39,974 nucleotides of DNA, taken from Actinomadura roseirufa (GTDB taxonomy: Bacteria > Actinomycetota > Actinomycetes > Streptosporangiales > Streptosporangiaceae). The notes beneath the pieces are model-generated. The model did no database searches. It was not told where the DNA came from and worked only from the letters and a program-made list of their open reading frames with translations. Positions 22,174 to 29,753 of the stretch are shown one piece after another; position 1 is the first letter of the stretch, and each line of letters starts with the position of its first letter. The stretch covers positions 1 through 39,974 of the forward strand of contig NZ_CAACVB010000048.1 in NCBI RefSeq assembly GCF_900659635.1. Direction: 5' to 3'. A program made the translations under genes and the position numbers.

Positions 22174-22839
22174 GTGAGACTCCGCTTTTCCGCCGCCGCC
22201 GCGTGCTGCGCGGTCGTTCTGGCCGCCCTCACCGGAACCGCCTCCGCGTCTCCGGGCCGGGCGCCGGCACCACCCGGGGGCGAGGGCGGACGGCCCGTCT
22301 ACGCGAGCGACGGGGTCCGCTGCGCGATCGGCTTCAACGTCCGGAAGAACGGCTCCCACTATTTCCTCACCGCGGGCGACTGCGCGAAAGTGGGGATGAG
22401 GCTGTTCGCCGATCCGGCCCTGACCACCCAGCTCGGCAGCGTCGTCGCGGTCACGAACGGCGCCAGCGCGCTCGTCCGCTACGTCGCCCCCACTGTGGAG
22501 AGGCCCGGCAGCGTGTACACCTACCCCGGGTCGCAGGACATCACGACGGCGGACCGACCGGTCGTCGGCCAGCGCGTCTGCCGCAGCGGCCCCCTCACCG
22601 GCCTGCGCTGCGGCACCGTGACGGCCCTCAACCAGACCGTGCGCCTCCCGCAGGGGACGATCAGCGGGCTGGTGAGGACGAACATCTGCATCGAGCCCCG
22701 CGAACTCGCGGGGGCACCCTACTTCGCCGGCGTCACCGCGATCGGGCTGGAGATCGGCCTCCCGTGCAGCGGCAGCGGGCCCTCCTACTTCCAGCCGGTC
22801 AGCCCGGTCCTGGCCACCTTCAGCATCGAGGTGTACTGA
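22174..22839 (+). CDS. Secreted streptogrisin-fold protein lacking the catalytic triad
   Basis: 221 residues from a GTG with a perfect AGGAGG. The signal peptide covers about 1-25, followed by a short Pro/Gly linker; the long propeptide of active streptogrisins is absent. The S1 fold is clear: CAIGFNVRKNGSHYFLTAGD, PGSQDITTADRPVVGQRVC, GTVTALNQTVR, SGLVRTNICIEP, and the end SYFQPVSPVLATFSIEVY. Compared with streptogrisins, TAGHC is TAGDC (His to Asp69), the Asp of NDYxxVRY is Ala97 (NGASALVRY), and GDSGGP is RELAGA (Ser to Leu178). All three triad residues are gone while the disulfide cysteines remain, so it is probably a secreted binding protein or inhibitor-like pseudoenzyme, not a protease. 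Confidence 0.88.
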   Translation: MRLRFSAAAACCAVVLAALTGTASASPGRAPAPPGGEGGRPVYASDGVRCAIGFNVRKNGSHYFLTAGDCAKVGMRLFADPALTTQLGSVVAVTNGASALVRYVAPTVERPGSVYTYPGSQDITTADRPVVGQRVCRSGPLTGLRCGTVTALNQTVRLPQGTISGLVRTNICIEPRELAGAPYFAGVTAIGLEIGLPCSGSGPSYFQPVSPVLATFSIEVY

Positions 22840-22853
22840 CCCCCGCCCAACCC

Positions 22854-22880
22854 GCTGAGGCCCCTGCTCGGGGCCTCAGC
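22854..22880 (+). terminator. Terminator of the pseudo-protease gene
   Basis: Perfect 11-bp stem GCTGAGGCCCC / GGGGCCTCAGC with loop TGCTC, 15 nt past the stop codon. Confidence 0.8.
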
Positions 22881-23129
22881 CTCGGGACCGCCCCGCACCT
22901 CACCCCGACCCACAGCCCGTACCGCGCGTCGGCCGTCGCCCCGGCCCGGAGGGCAACACCAGAGCACCCCGGGCACCCCGCGCCGCCACCCCTCTGAGAC
23001 GACCTCATCGACTCGGCCGCCCCTGCCCGTGATCCTCGACCAGGGCCCCGGACCGCCGGGACACCGAGCACGGGCCCGCGTCATGTGCTCCTCGGCCGCC
23101 ACGCAAGCACGGAGATAACTCGACGTGAC
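22881..23129. other. Intergenic, no supported gene
   Basis: Between the terminator and the start of the 1.4-kb direct repeat I see proline-rich noise in all frames and no clear site or gene. Confidence 0.4.
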
Positions 23130-23155
23130 CTCCGTGCGGTCAGGGACGGGCGGCT

Positions 23156-24406
23156 CTACGCGGAGGTCAGCGCACGCAGTTCCCGCGCGGCCGGGCGATC
23201 CCGCTGCTCGACCGGGACGGCGCGCCACACCGTCTTCCCGGTCTCCATGATCATGTGGCTTCGCTGAGCGAGCGGGAGAGCGTCAAGGATCTCGACCGCC
23301 TCCCCGGCGCCGCGATCGGTCCCGCCGTTGACCACGGTGCACAGGGCCGACTGAAGCTGAACCTGAGTCGTGTACGGGTGATCGGCGGTGCGGTCCAGAA
23401 CGGCCAGGGAGTCGTCCACTGCGACCTGGACGCGGCTTTCGTCCCCTGCGGCGGCGGAGATTATGAGGCGGGCGAATTGGAGCTGGCCGCCTGTCCAATA
23501 GTCCCGCATGATGTCACATTGGACGCTGGCAGCGGAAAGAAGATCCTCGCAGGTGTGGAGCGCATGCTTGGCCTCTCCATGTCGCCCGAGAGCACTTAAA
23601 GCCTTTCCCTCCGAGCATTTTAGTAGCGCTCTCCCAAGTGAAGGACCGGCACCAGCGATGGCCTGGGAAATCTGGACAAGGTGAAGTACTGCGGCAGGGC
23701 TCCGCTGCCCATACCGCGCATGCCCTGTTTCGGTGGCGCGCACACCGAGCCGCAATTCAAGATCACCGGTTGTGTCGGCGGCGGCCTTGGCGGTGCGCCA
23801 CCAGCGGATGGCGGACCCATGTTCTCCGAGTCGGGTCAACACGTTGGCGTGCAGGGTCGCGAGTGCGGCTTGAACTCGCTGTAGTTCGATGCGCTCCCGG
23901 GCATCGGCGGTCTTGAGTTCTCGGTCGAGCGCCAGGAGGTCGATCACCAGTTCGCGGCGAACCTCTCCGGGCGGGCGGGTACGGACCGCGTACAGATGAT
24001 CGTCACAGGTCAGATGCCAGTCATCGAGGTCCCTGGGGGCGGCCGCCAGAGCAAGATCGACCAGACGCCCCAGCGGCTCGGCGCCGAGCGTCCCCGCACT
24101 CATCCCCACAGTGGCGAGGCGTAGCAGCGAGCGACGCTCCATCTCGTCGTCCCCCTCATAGGGAGTTGGACTCCGAACCACGGTACCGCCCGGTTTGCCG
24201 TTTTGGGGTTTCGGTCTGAGAGCGAGGAGTGATCCGTCCGCCCCCAGGGCCTCGTCCAGGCGTGCCGCCATCTCCTCTGACGGCATGTAGATCCCGCGGC
24301 GGACCCTCGATACGTATCCGTCGTCGCAGGGGACGAGCTTGCCCAGTTTCCGCTGGCTGAGGCCGCGTTCCTCCAGGAGTTGACCCAGTTTTTCACCGAA
24401 GGTCAT
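23156..24406 (-). CDS. XRE-family regulator, paralogue 1
   Basis: 416 residues. The helix-turn-helix is at 1-65: MTFGEKLGQLLEERGLSQRK, then LVPCDDGYVSRVRRGIYMPS. A linker with SPTPYEGDDEMERRSLLRLA leads to a TPR-like helical body to the end, for example LQRVQAALATLHANVLTRLG and SAIRWWRTAKAAADTTGDLE. Actinomycetes hold many such regulators; the helical part probably senses a ligand or peptide. I start it at the ATG at 24406, which matches the start of the paralogue at 29412. Residues about 222-360 differ from the paralogue while both flanks are nearly identical. The terminal LDALPLAQRSHMIMETGKTV is shared. Confidence 0.9.
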   Translation of the reverse strand: MTFGEKLGQLLEERGLSQRKLGKLVPCDDGYVSRVRRGIYMPSEEMAARLDEALGADGSLLALRPKPQNGKPGGTVVRSPTPYEGDDEMERRSLLRLATVGMSAGTLGAEPLGRLVDLALAAAPRDLDDWHLTCDDHLYAVRTRPPGEVRRELVIDLLALDRELKTADARERIELQRVQAALATLHANVLTRLGEHGSAIRWWRTAKAAADTTGDLELRLGVRATETGHARYGQRSPAAVLHLVQISQAIAGAGPSLGRALLKCSEGKALSALGRHGEAKHALHTCEDLLSAASVQCDIMRDYWTGGQLQFARLIISAAAGDESRVQVAVDDSLAVLDRTADHPYTTQVQLQSALCTVVNGGTDRGAGEAVEILDALPLAQRSHMIMETGKTVWRAVPVEQRDRPAARELRALTSA

Positions 24407-24480
24407 TGTCTCACCCGTTTCGCTCCGGGGTGCCTGTTTTGTGGTGCCGTTGGGCCGGGATTCGGCGTGCAACGGCTTCC

Positions 24481-24500
24481 ACGCTAGACGGAACGCATTC
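24481..24500 (-). promoter_or_regulatory. Conserved upstream element of the XRE paralogue 1
   Basis: On the minus strand GAATGCGTTC precedes TAGCGT, a possible -10 box, about 80 nt before the start codon. The same order occurs at 29488-29506, where the dyad is perfect (GAACGCGTTC). Shared retention suggests a promoter with an operator, perhaps for self-regulation. Confidence 0.4.
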
Positions 24501-24587
24501 GGGCTGGAGGCATAAGCCTTTCATCGGACTCGAAGACGGCCGCGGCCGGTGGGGCTTCTCGGGTTCCGGAAACCGGCGCGGGGGGCG

Positions 24588-25187
24588 TCAGTCTGCTTTC
24601 GGCTGGGTGCGCCGGGCGTAGGCGCGGGCGGCGCGGGCTCGGTCGCCGCAGCGGGTGGAGCACCACTGGCGGCGCCCGTGGCGCAGCAGGTAGCGCCTAC
24701 AGGGGGCGGAATCGCAGCCCGTCAGGCGGTCGGCGTCGGGACCGGTGAGGAGGTCGGCGGCATTGGCCGAGAGCGTCGCGAGAGCACGGTCGAGGATCTC
24801 GTTGGTGGGGCACGGCGCCATGCGGTAGGGGCCGTCCTTCTCGTCCCAGTACAGCAGGGCGGCCGAGGGAGCCCTGCTCAGCGCGTCGTTGACGGCCGAC
24901 AGCGCGGCGGGCAGGGCGGGCAGCCCGGCGACGCGGGCCGCGAACAACACCGTGAGATGTTCGCGCAGGGAGCGCAGCTGCGCCGCGCACATCTCCTGCA
25001 CCCCGGCGTCGGCCGGTGCGAGGCCGTGTCCGGTGAGCCACCGATTCGCGTCCTCGGGGGTCCCGAGGAAATCGATGAAGTGCCCTCCGGGCAGCGCGAT
25101 GGCGCTGTTGACGAAGTCGAGGGCGAGGTACTCCTCCGCCCCCGGAGCGGGCGGTGGCACGGATTCGGCGGAGGCGGTCTCGCTCAT
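24588..25187 (-). CDS. CGNR zinc-finger (ABATE-domain) regulator
   Basis: 199 residues. The ABATE domain reads EEYLALDFVNSAIALPGG, an early LDFxN motif, and continues through AQLRSLREHLTVLFAARVAG. The carboxy-terminal zinc finger is CDSAPCRRYLLRHGRRQWCS followed by TRCGDRARAARAYARR. Its cysteines fit the CxxxxC...CxxxxCGNR pattern, with GDR in place of GNR. Such proteins are regulators that bind DNA through the finger. The start at 25187 is chosen because TACCAT lies 7 nt upstream as a leaderless -10; an ATG at 25196 is the alternative. It diverges from an MBL hydrolase over three ATCCGTGA boxes. Confidence 0.88.
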   Translation of the reverse strand: MSETASAESVPPPAPGAEEYLALDFVNSAIALPGGHFIDFLGTPEDANRWLTGHGLAPADAGVQEMCAAQLRSLREHLTVLFAARVAGLPALPAALSAVNDALSRAPSAALLYWDEKDGPYRMAPCPTNEILDRALATLSANAADLLTGPDADRLTGCDSAPCRRYLLRHGRRQWCSTRCGDRARAARAYARRTQPKAD

Positions 25188-25211
25188 ACCTGTCATGGTA
25201 CGGCTTGCACT

Positions 25212-25264
25212 CATCCGTGAGACACCGCTACCGTGATTCACGGATGATCCGAATCTATCCGTGA
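25212..25264. promoter_or_regulatory. Three ATCCGTGA boxes in the CGNR/MBL divergent promoter
   Basis: CATCCGTGA (25212-25220), its inverse TCACGGATG (25238-25246), and ATCCGTGA again (25257-25264) lie within 53 bp between the divergent genes. The outer two face the middle one, forming two overlapping inverted repeats. This is a strong candidate operator for the CGNR regulator, controlling itself and the hydrolase. Confidence 0.7.
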
Positions 25265-25271
25265 GGTTTCG

Positions 25272-26057
25272 ATGACCGACACCAGGACCGCCGAGCAGCT
25301 GCCCATCCGCGTCTTCGGCGGCCCGACCGCCTTCTTCGACTACGGTGGCCTGCGATTCCTGACCGACCCGACCTTCGACGAGCCCCGCGACTACCAGGTG
25401 CCGCGCGGCACGTTGACCAAGACCGCTCCGGCCTCCGCCACACCGGCCGACCTCGGCCGTATCGACGTGGTCCTCCTCTCCCACGACGAGCACCCCGACA
25501 ACCTCGACGAGTCCGGCCGGGCGCTGCTCGCCGACGTCCCGCTGACGCTGACCACGCCGGGGGGCGGGCAGCGCCTGGGGACGGGGGCCAGAGGGCTGGC
25601 CGACTGGGAGTCGATCGAGCTGGACCGTCCCGGCGGCGGCACGGTCACCGTGACGGGCGTGCCCGCCCTCCACGGACCCGGTGCGCGCGAGGAGGTCGAA
25701 GCGCTCACCGGCCAGGTCGTCGGATTCGTCCTGACCGGGGAGGGCCTGCCCACGGTCTACGTCAGCGGCGACAACGCCTCGCTCGACGCGGTCAAGGAGA
25801 TCGCCGAACGGTTCGGCCCGGTCGACACCGCCGTCCTGTTCGCCGGTGCCCCCCGCTTCCCCATCCTCTTCGACGGCGCGCCGATCGTCCTCGACAGCGT
25901 GCAGGCCGCCGAAGCCGCCCGGGTCCTCGGTGCCCGCCGGGTGGTTCCGGTCCACTACGACAGCTGGGCGCACTTCACCGAGGGCCACGACGACCTTGTC
26001 GCCGCCTTCACCGACGCCGGGCTGCTGGACCGCCTGGACCTGAACGCCCGAGACTGA
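25272..26057 (+). CDS. MBL-fold metallo-hydrolase (UlaG-like)
   Basis: 261 residues of the metallo-beta-lactamase fold. The metal motif is VVLLSHDEHPDNLDESGR (SHxxHxDN, the UlaG/Zn-hydrolase form of HxHxDH). VTGVPALHGPG supplies another His, VYVSGDNA the bridging Asp, and VVPVHYDSWAHFT the last His. Such proteins hydrolyse lactones, phosphoesters or other bonds with two metals. The ATG at 25272 is close behind the third ATCCGTGA box, so the CGNR protein probably represses it by blocking transcription. Its last 60 bp are copied in degenerate form downstream. Confidence 0.9.
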   Translation: MTDTRTAEQLPIRVFGGPTAFFDYGGLRFLTDPTFDEPRDYQVPRGTLTKTAPASATPADLGRIDVVLLSHDEHPDNLDESGRALLADVPLTLTTPGGGQRLGTGARGLADWESIELDRPGGGTVTVTGVPALHGPGAREEVEALTGQVVGFVLTGEGLPTVYVSGDNASLDAVKEIAERFGPVDTAVLFAGAPRFPILFDGAPIVLDSVQAAEAARVLGARRVVPVHYDSWAHFTEGHDDLVAAFTDAGLLDRLDLNARD

Positions 26058-26540
26058 CCGCACGTCCGGCGGCGGCCGGACGGCCCGCGGCACAGTCCTC
26101 GCCAACGCCCGGCGCACCATCACCCCCGACCGGCCCGAGGCCGCCGCCGACCAGGCTGCCGGGACACTGGTCGCACTTTCACCGCCGCCGGGCAGCTGAA
26201 CGCCTGGCCCTGAACGCCCAGGACTGACCGCACGGCCAGCCGGGGCCGACCGACGCCCCGGCGGCCGGACGGCCTACGGCACAGTCCTCGCCAACGCTCA
26301 GTGCACCACCGTCCCCGACCGGCCGAGGCCGCCGCCGACCAGGATGCCGGGAGACTGGGCGCCGCCTTCACCGCCGCCGGTCAGCTGAACGCCTGGACCT
26401 GAACGCCCGGAACTGACCGCACGTCCGGCCGGGGCCCGAACGTCCGCCGATGCCCCGGCGGCCCCGGACGGCCCACGGCACGGTTCTCACCGAAGTACCC
26501 CGTCACCCCGCCCGGTCCGGGGGCGCCACCGACCGGGAGG
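26041..26540 (+). repeat. Degenerate tandem repeats derived from the MBL gene 3' end
   Basis: TGAACGCCC followed within a few bases by ACTGACCGCACG occurs at 26041, 26211 and 26400 (spacing 170 and 189 nt). Longer blocks such as CGGCACAGTCCTCGCC (26089 and 26277) and the 45 bp that match the end of the MBL coding sequence are also repeated. Copy 1 has lost two bases relative to the coding frame. The units form about 500 bp of non-coding relics. Confidence 0.75.
26064..26081 (+). terminator. Hairpin after the MBL gene
   Basis: GTCCGGC-GGCG-GCCGGAC is a perfect 7-bp stem 7 nt past the stop codon. The repeat copies downstream keep parts of it. Confidence 0.55.
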
Positions 26541-26655
26541 AACCGCAGCGCCCGCGCTCCTCCCGGCACGGCGGGCCACGGCCGCGCTTTCTCTCGACCT
26601 GCCGGGCCCTCCAGCGGGGCCGTCACCAGGTCACCCCCATCGAAGGAACTCCCCT
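26541..26655. other. Leader region of the MFS gene
   Basis: No gene is seen. GAAGGAACT near 26641 is the ribosome binding site for the GTG at 26656. Confidence 0.4.
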
Positions 26656-27972
26656 GTGACGACCGACGTGCCCGCTCGGATCGAAGATTTCCCGCAGTCA
26701 CGGGCACAGCGCCGTGTCCTGAGGGTGCTGGTCAGCGCTCAGGTTCTCAGCGGCGCCGGGCTGGCGGCGGGGGTGACCGTCGGTGCCCTGCTCGCACAGG
26801 ACATGCTCGGCTCCACCAGCCTCGCCGGTCTGCTCAGTGCCCTGTCCATCACCGGTTCCGCGCTGGCGGCCTTCGCGGTCGGGCGCATCTCCCAGGCGCG
26901 CGGCCGTCGTCCCGGTCTCGCCTCCGGGTACCTGGCCGGTGCCATCGGCAGTGCGGGCGTCATCGCCGCCGCCGTCGCCGGCAGCCCCGTGCTGCTGTTC
27001 GCCGCGATGTTCGTCTACGGCGCCGGGACGTCCACGAACCTGCTGGCCCGCTACGCCGGCGCCGACCTGGCGGCTCCCGAGTACCGCGCCCGCGCCGTGT
27101 CCAGGGTGCTGGTCGCCACCACCCTGGGCGGCGTGGCCGGGCCAAGTCTCGCCGCACCCACCGGCGACCTGGCCCACGTCCTCGGCATCCCCCACCTGGC
27201 CGGGCTGTTCATGCTCTCGGGCGCCGCGTATGCGACAGCCGCATTGGTTCTGCTCATCTGGCTGCGTCCCGACCCGCTGCTACTGGCTCGCACCCTGGAG
27301 GCGGAGCGTGCCGCCACGGCGTTGGCGGGTCCGGATGATGCCGAGCGCGGTGAGGGACCAACGGTCGAATGGCGACGTTCCGATGTCCTGGTGGGCACCT
27401 TCGTCATGGCCGTGACCCAGTTGGTCATGGTCGCGATCATGACGATGACGCCGGTCAACATGCACGACCACGGCCACGGTGACGCCGCGTCCGGCCTCGT
27501 CATCGCGATCCACATCGGGGCGATGTACCTGCCCGCGCCCCTCTCCGGACGGCTCGTCGACCTGTACGGCCGACTCAGGGTCGCCACCGCCGCCGCGCTG
27601 GTCCTGCTGGCCGCCGGCATCGGCGCCGCAAGCGCCCCCAGCGATTCCGCCGTCGCGTACACGGGAGCCCTCACGTTGCTGGGCGTGGGCTGGAGTCTCG
27701 GCCTGGTCAGCGGCACGGCCATCATCACCGACGCCATCCCGCCGGCCACCCGTGCCAGGGCCCAGGGCTGGATCGACGTCGTCATCGCCATCGCGGGCGC
27801 CACCGGCGGTATGGCCTCAGGCTTGGTCGTCACAGCCGCGGGCTACCCCGTCCTGGCCGTCAGCGGCGGCCTCCTCGCCCTGGCCATCATCCCGGCGGTC
27901 ATCATCGCGGCCCGAAGCCGCGAAGCGTCGAACTCCGGCACAGCAACGAGCCGCTCGGTTGGGGCCCGCTGA
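26656..27972 (+). CDS. MFS transporter
   Basis: 438 residues with about 12 hydrophobic segments. Motif A-like FAVGRISQARGRRPGLASGY lies between helices 2 and 3. A charged central loop (RTLEAERAATALAGPDDAER) precedes the second half. LSGRLVDLYGRLRVATAAAL is the matching motif A of that half. A His-rich stretch, MHDHGHGDAASG, faces the membrane border near residue 270 and could bind metal. No substrate can be assigned. It follows the CGNR/MBL pair and sits inside the region bracketed by the 1.4-kb repeats, so it may be part of the same accessory cassette. Confidence 0.92.
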   Translation: MTTDVPARIEDFPQSRAQRRVLRVLVSAQVLSGAGLAAGVTVGALLAQDMLGSTSLAGLLSALSITGSALAAFAVGRISQARGRRPGLASGYLAGAIGSAGVIAAAVAGSPVLLFAAMFVYGAGTSTNLLARYAGADLAAPEYRARAVSRVLVATTLGGVAGPSLAAPTGDLAHVLGIPHLAGLFMLSGAAYATAALVLLIWLRPDPLLLARTLEAERAATALAGPDDAERGEGPTVEWRRSDVLVGTFVMAVTQLVMVAIMTMTPVNMHDHGHGDAASGLVIAIHIGAMYLPAPLSGRLVDLYGRLRVATAAALVLLAAGIGAASAPSDSAVAYTGALTLLGVGWSLGLVSGTAIITDAIPPATRARAQGWIDVVIAIAGATGGMASGLVVTAAGYPVLAVSGGLLALAIIPAVIIAARSREASNSGTATSRSVGAR

Positions 27973-28151
27973 CCACGGCCTCCAAGAAAGGGTCCTCAAC
28001 GCTCACACGAGGACGATTCGCGCTCGCCGAGCCGGGTGCCGTGCATGTAGCGCGAACGGCCACCGCCGCACGGGCCCCAGTACCGGGTTCGAGATGCCCC
28101 GATGGTGACGACAATGCCCAGCGCGGAGAAGCCCGCCAACAACGCGACGGG
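27973..28151. other. Intergenic, convergent region
   Basis: Space between the MFS gene and the second 1.4-kb repeat. It contains a 14-nt match (28014-28027) to the dispersed 29-bp repeat; no gene or strong terminator is visible. Confidence 0.35.
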
Positions 28152-28176
28152 CTCCGTGCGATCAGGGCGGGCGGCT

Positions 28177-29412
28177 CTATGCGGAGGTCAGCACACGCAA
28201 CTCCCGGACGGCCGGACGATCCCGTTGATCGATCGGGACGGCGCGCAGCACCGTCTTTCCGGTCTGCATGATCATGTGGCTTCGTTGCGCGGGCGGGAGA
28301 GCGTCAAGGATCTCGACCGCCTCCCCGGCGCCGCGATCGGTCCCGCCGTTGACCACGGTGCACAGGGCCCGGTGAAGGTGGACCATCGGCACGTACTGAC
28401 CGTCTACGATTCTGGCCAGGTTGTGTTCAGCGGCCTGGTTCGCCTTGGGCTCGTCCCCCATCGCGGCGTATACCTGAAGTTCGACCCAGTCCGACTGGAA
28501 GTCGTTCCAGTACCCCGCCATGATCCCGTGAGTTGCCGGAGCGGTCTCCGCGCTGCCACGAAATGCGTCGAGCGCGCACCGTGCCTCGGAATGCCTGCCC
28601 AATTGTGTAAGTGCCTTGGCTGTGGTGTACGTGAGCAGGGCCTTACGAGGACTGCGGCCCGCGATGCGTTGTGCCTGTGTGGCGAGCCGAAGGACAGTTG
28701 CCGGCTCTCGCTGACCAAAGAGCCCGTGGCCTGCCTCTGTGACGCGCACACCGATCCGCAAATCGAGATCATTGGTCGTGTCGGCGGCGGCCTTGGCGGT
28801 GCGCCACCAGCGGATGGCGAGCCCGTGCTCCCCGAGTCGGGTCAACACGTTGGCGTGCAGCGTCGCGAGTGCGGCTTGAACCCGCTGCAGTTCGATACGC
28901 CCTTGGGCATCGGCGGACTTGAGTTCTCGGTCGAGCGCCAGGAGGTCGATCACCAGTTCGCGGCGAACCTCCACGGGCGGACGGGTACGGACCGCGTACA
29001 GATGATCGTCACAGGCCAGATGCCAGTCATCAAGGTCCCGGGGAGCAGCCGTCAGAGCGACATCGACCATACGCCCCAGCGGCTCGGCCCCGAGTGTCCC
29101 CGCGCCCATCCCCAAAGTGGCGAGGCGTAGCAGTGCGCGACGCTCCATTTCGTCGTCCCCCTCGTAGGGAGTTGGACTCCGATCCACGGTACCGCCCGGT
29201 TTGCCGGGTTGGGGTTTCGGTCTGAGGGCGGCGAGTGATCCGTTCGCGTCAAGTACTTCGTCCAGGCGCGCCGCCATCTCCGCGGACGGCATGTAGAGCC
29301 CGCGCCGGAGCCTGGATAGGTGTCCGTCGTGGCAGGGGACGAGCTTGGCCAGTTTCCGCTGGCTGATGCCGCGTTCTTCGAGGAGTTGACCCAGTTTTTC
29401 ACCGAAGGTCAT
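28177..29412 (-). CDS. XRE-family regulator, paralogue 2
   Basis: 411 residues, same layout as the 23156-24406 protein. The helix-turn-helix differs at likely DNA-contacting positions: LVPCHDGHLSRLRRGLYMPS here against CDDGYVSRVRRGIY there. The two may therefore recognise related but distinct sites. The TPR-like body diverges between about residues 222 and 355, including FRGSAETAPATHGIMAGYWN, and returns to near identity from LHRALCTVVNGGTDRGAGEA to the end. The start at 29412 lacks a strong ribosome binding site (GGGTGAG). It is convergent with the MFS gene and 340 nt from the TetR gene. Confidence 0.9.
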   Translation of the reverse strand: MTFGEKLGQLLEERGISQRKLAKLVPCHDGHLSRLRRGLYMPSAEMAARLDEVLDANGSLAALRPKPQPGKPGGTVDRSPTPYEGDDEMERRALLRLATLGMGAGTLGAEPLGRMVDVALTAAPRDLDDWHLACDDHLYAVRTRPPVEVRRELVIDLLALDRELKSADAQGRIELQRVQAALATLHANVLTRLGEHGLAIRWWRTAKAAADTTNDLDLRIGVRVTEAGHGLFGQREPATVLRLATQAQRIAGRSPRKALLTYTTAKALTQLGRHSEARCALDAFRGSAETAPATHGIMAGYWNDFQSDWVELQVYAAMGDEPKANQAAEHNLARIVDGQYVPMVHLHRALCTVVNGGTDRGAGEAVEILDALPPAQRSHMIMQTGKTVLRAVPIDQRDRPAVRELRVLTSA

Positions 29413-29487
29413 TTTCTCACCCGTTTCGCTCCGGGTTGCCTGTTTTGTAATGCCGTTGGGCCGGGATTCAGCGTGCAGCGACTTCCA

Positions 29488-29506
29488 CGCTAGACGGAAC
29501 GCGTTC
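29488..29506 (-). promoter_or_regulatory. Conserved upstream element of the XRE paralogue 2
   Basis: The perfect palindrome GAACGCGTTC (29497-29506) lies next to TAGCGT (minus strand, 29488-29493), matching the element at 24481-24500. It is a possible self-binding operator. Confidence 0.4.
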
Positions 29507-29545
29507 AGGGTGGAGGTGTAAGCGCGTAATAGGACTCGAAGACGG

Positions 29546-29701
29546 TCCCAGCCGGTGCCGCGACAACAGGGATTCGGAGACCGGGCCGGAGAAAGATCCG
29601 GTTACGAACCAGGTTGGCCGGGACGGCGACAACGGTCCTCAGCCGTCGCGCGAGCGCGCTACCTGAGCGGCGGGGCGACGCCGGAGGCGAGCCCCGCCGG
29701 G
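29546..29701. other. Intergenic with a hairpin
   Basis: No gene. The stem CGGCGGGGC / GCCCCGCCG (29668-29676 with 29691-29699, 14-nt loop) may end transcription of the TetR gene. Confidence 0.45.
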
Positions 29702-29730
29702 AAGATCGCGAAGCGATTCGCGCTCGCACA
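29702..29730 (-). repeat. 29-bp dispersed repeat, copy past the TetR 3' end
   Basis: Exact reverse complement of 14385-14413. Here it lies 24-52 nt past the TetR stop codon, in the same orientation relative to its gene as the copy at the permease 3' end. It contains a small ATCGC-GAA-GCGAT hairpin. Confidence 0.85.
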
Positions 29731-29753
29731 AGGACGGTCAGGGGGGCGAGCCG

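Larger units (their letters stand above)
23130..24539 (-). repeat. 1.4-kb direct repeat, copy 1 (carries an XRE gene)
   Basis: This block matches 28152-29545 in the same orientation. Homology covers about 25 bp past the gene's stop codon, the gene, and about 130 bp of its upstream region. The two gene ends are nearly identical at nucleotide level, while the central third (about 23330-23740) has diverged strongly. Confidence 0.88.
28152..29545 (-). repeat. 1.4-kb direct repeat, copy 2 (carries an XRE gene)
   Basis: Partner of 23130-24539 in the same orientation. The two bracket a 3.6-kb segment with the CGNR, MBL and MFS genes. Confidence 0.88.

Noticed and set aside
27973..28151. Small plus-strand gene after the MFS transporter
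   Set aside because: The frame from an ATG near 28041 has no ribosome binding site and runs into the antisense of the XRE gene.
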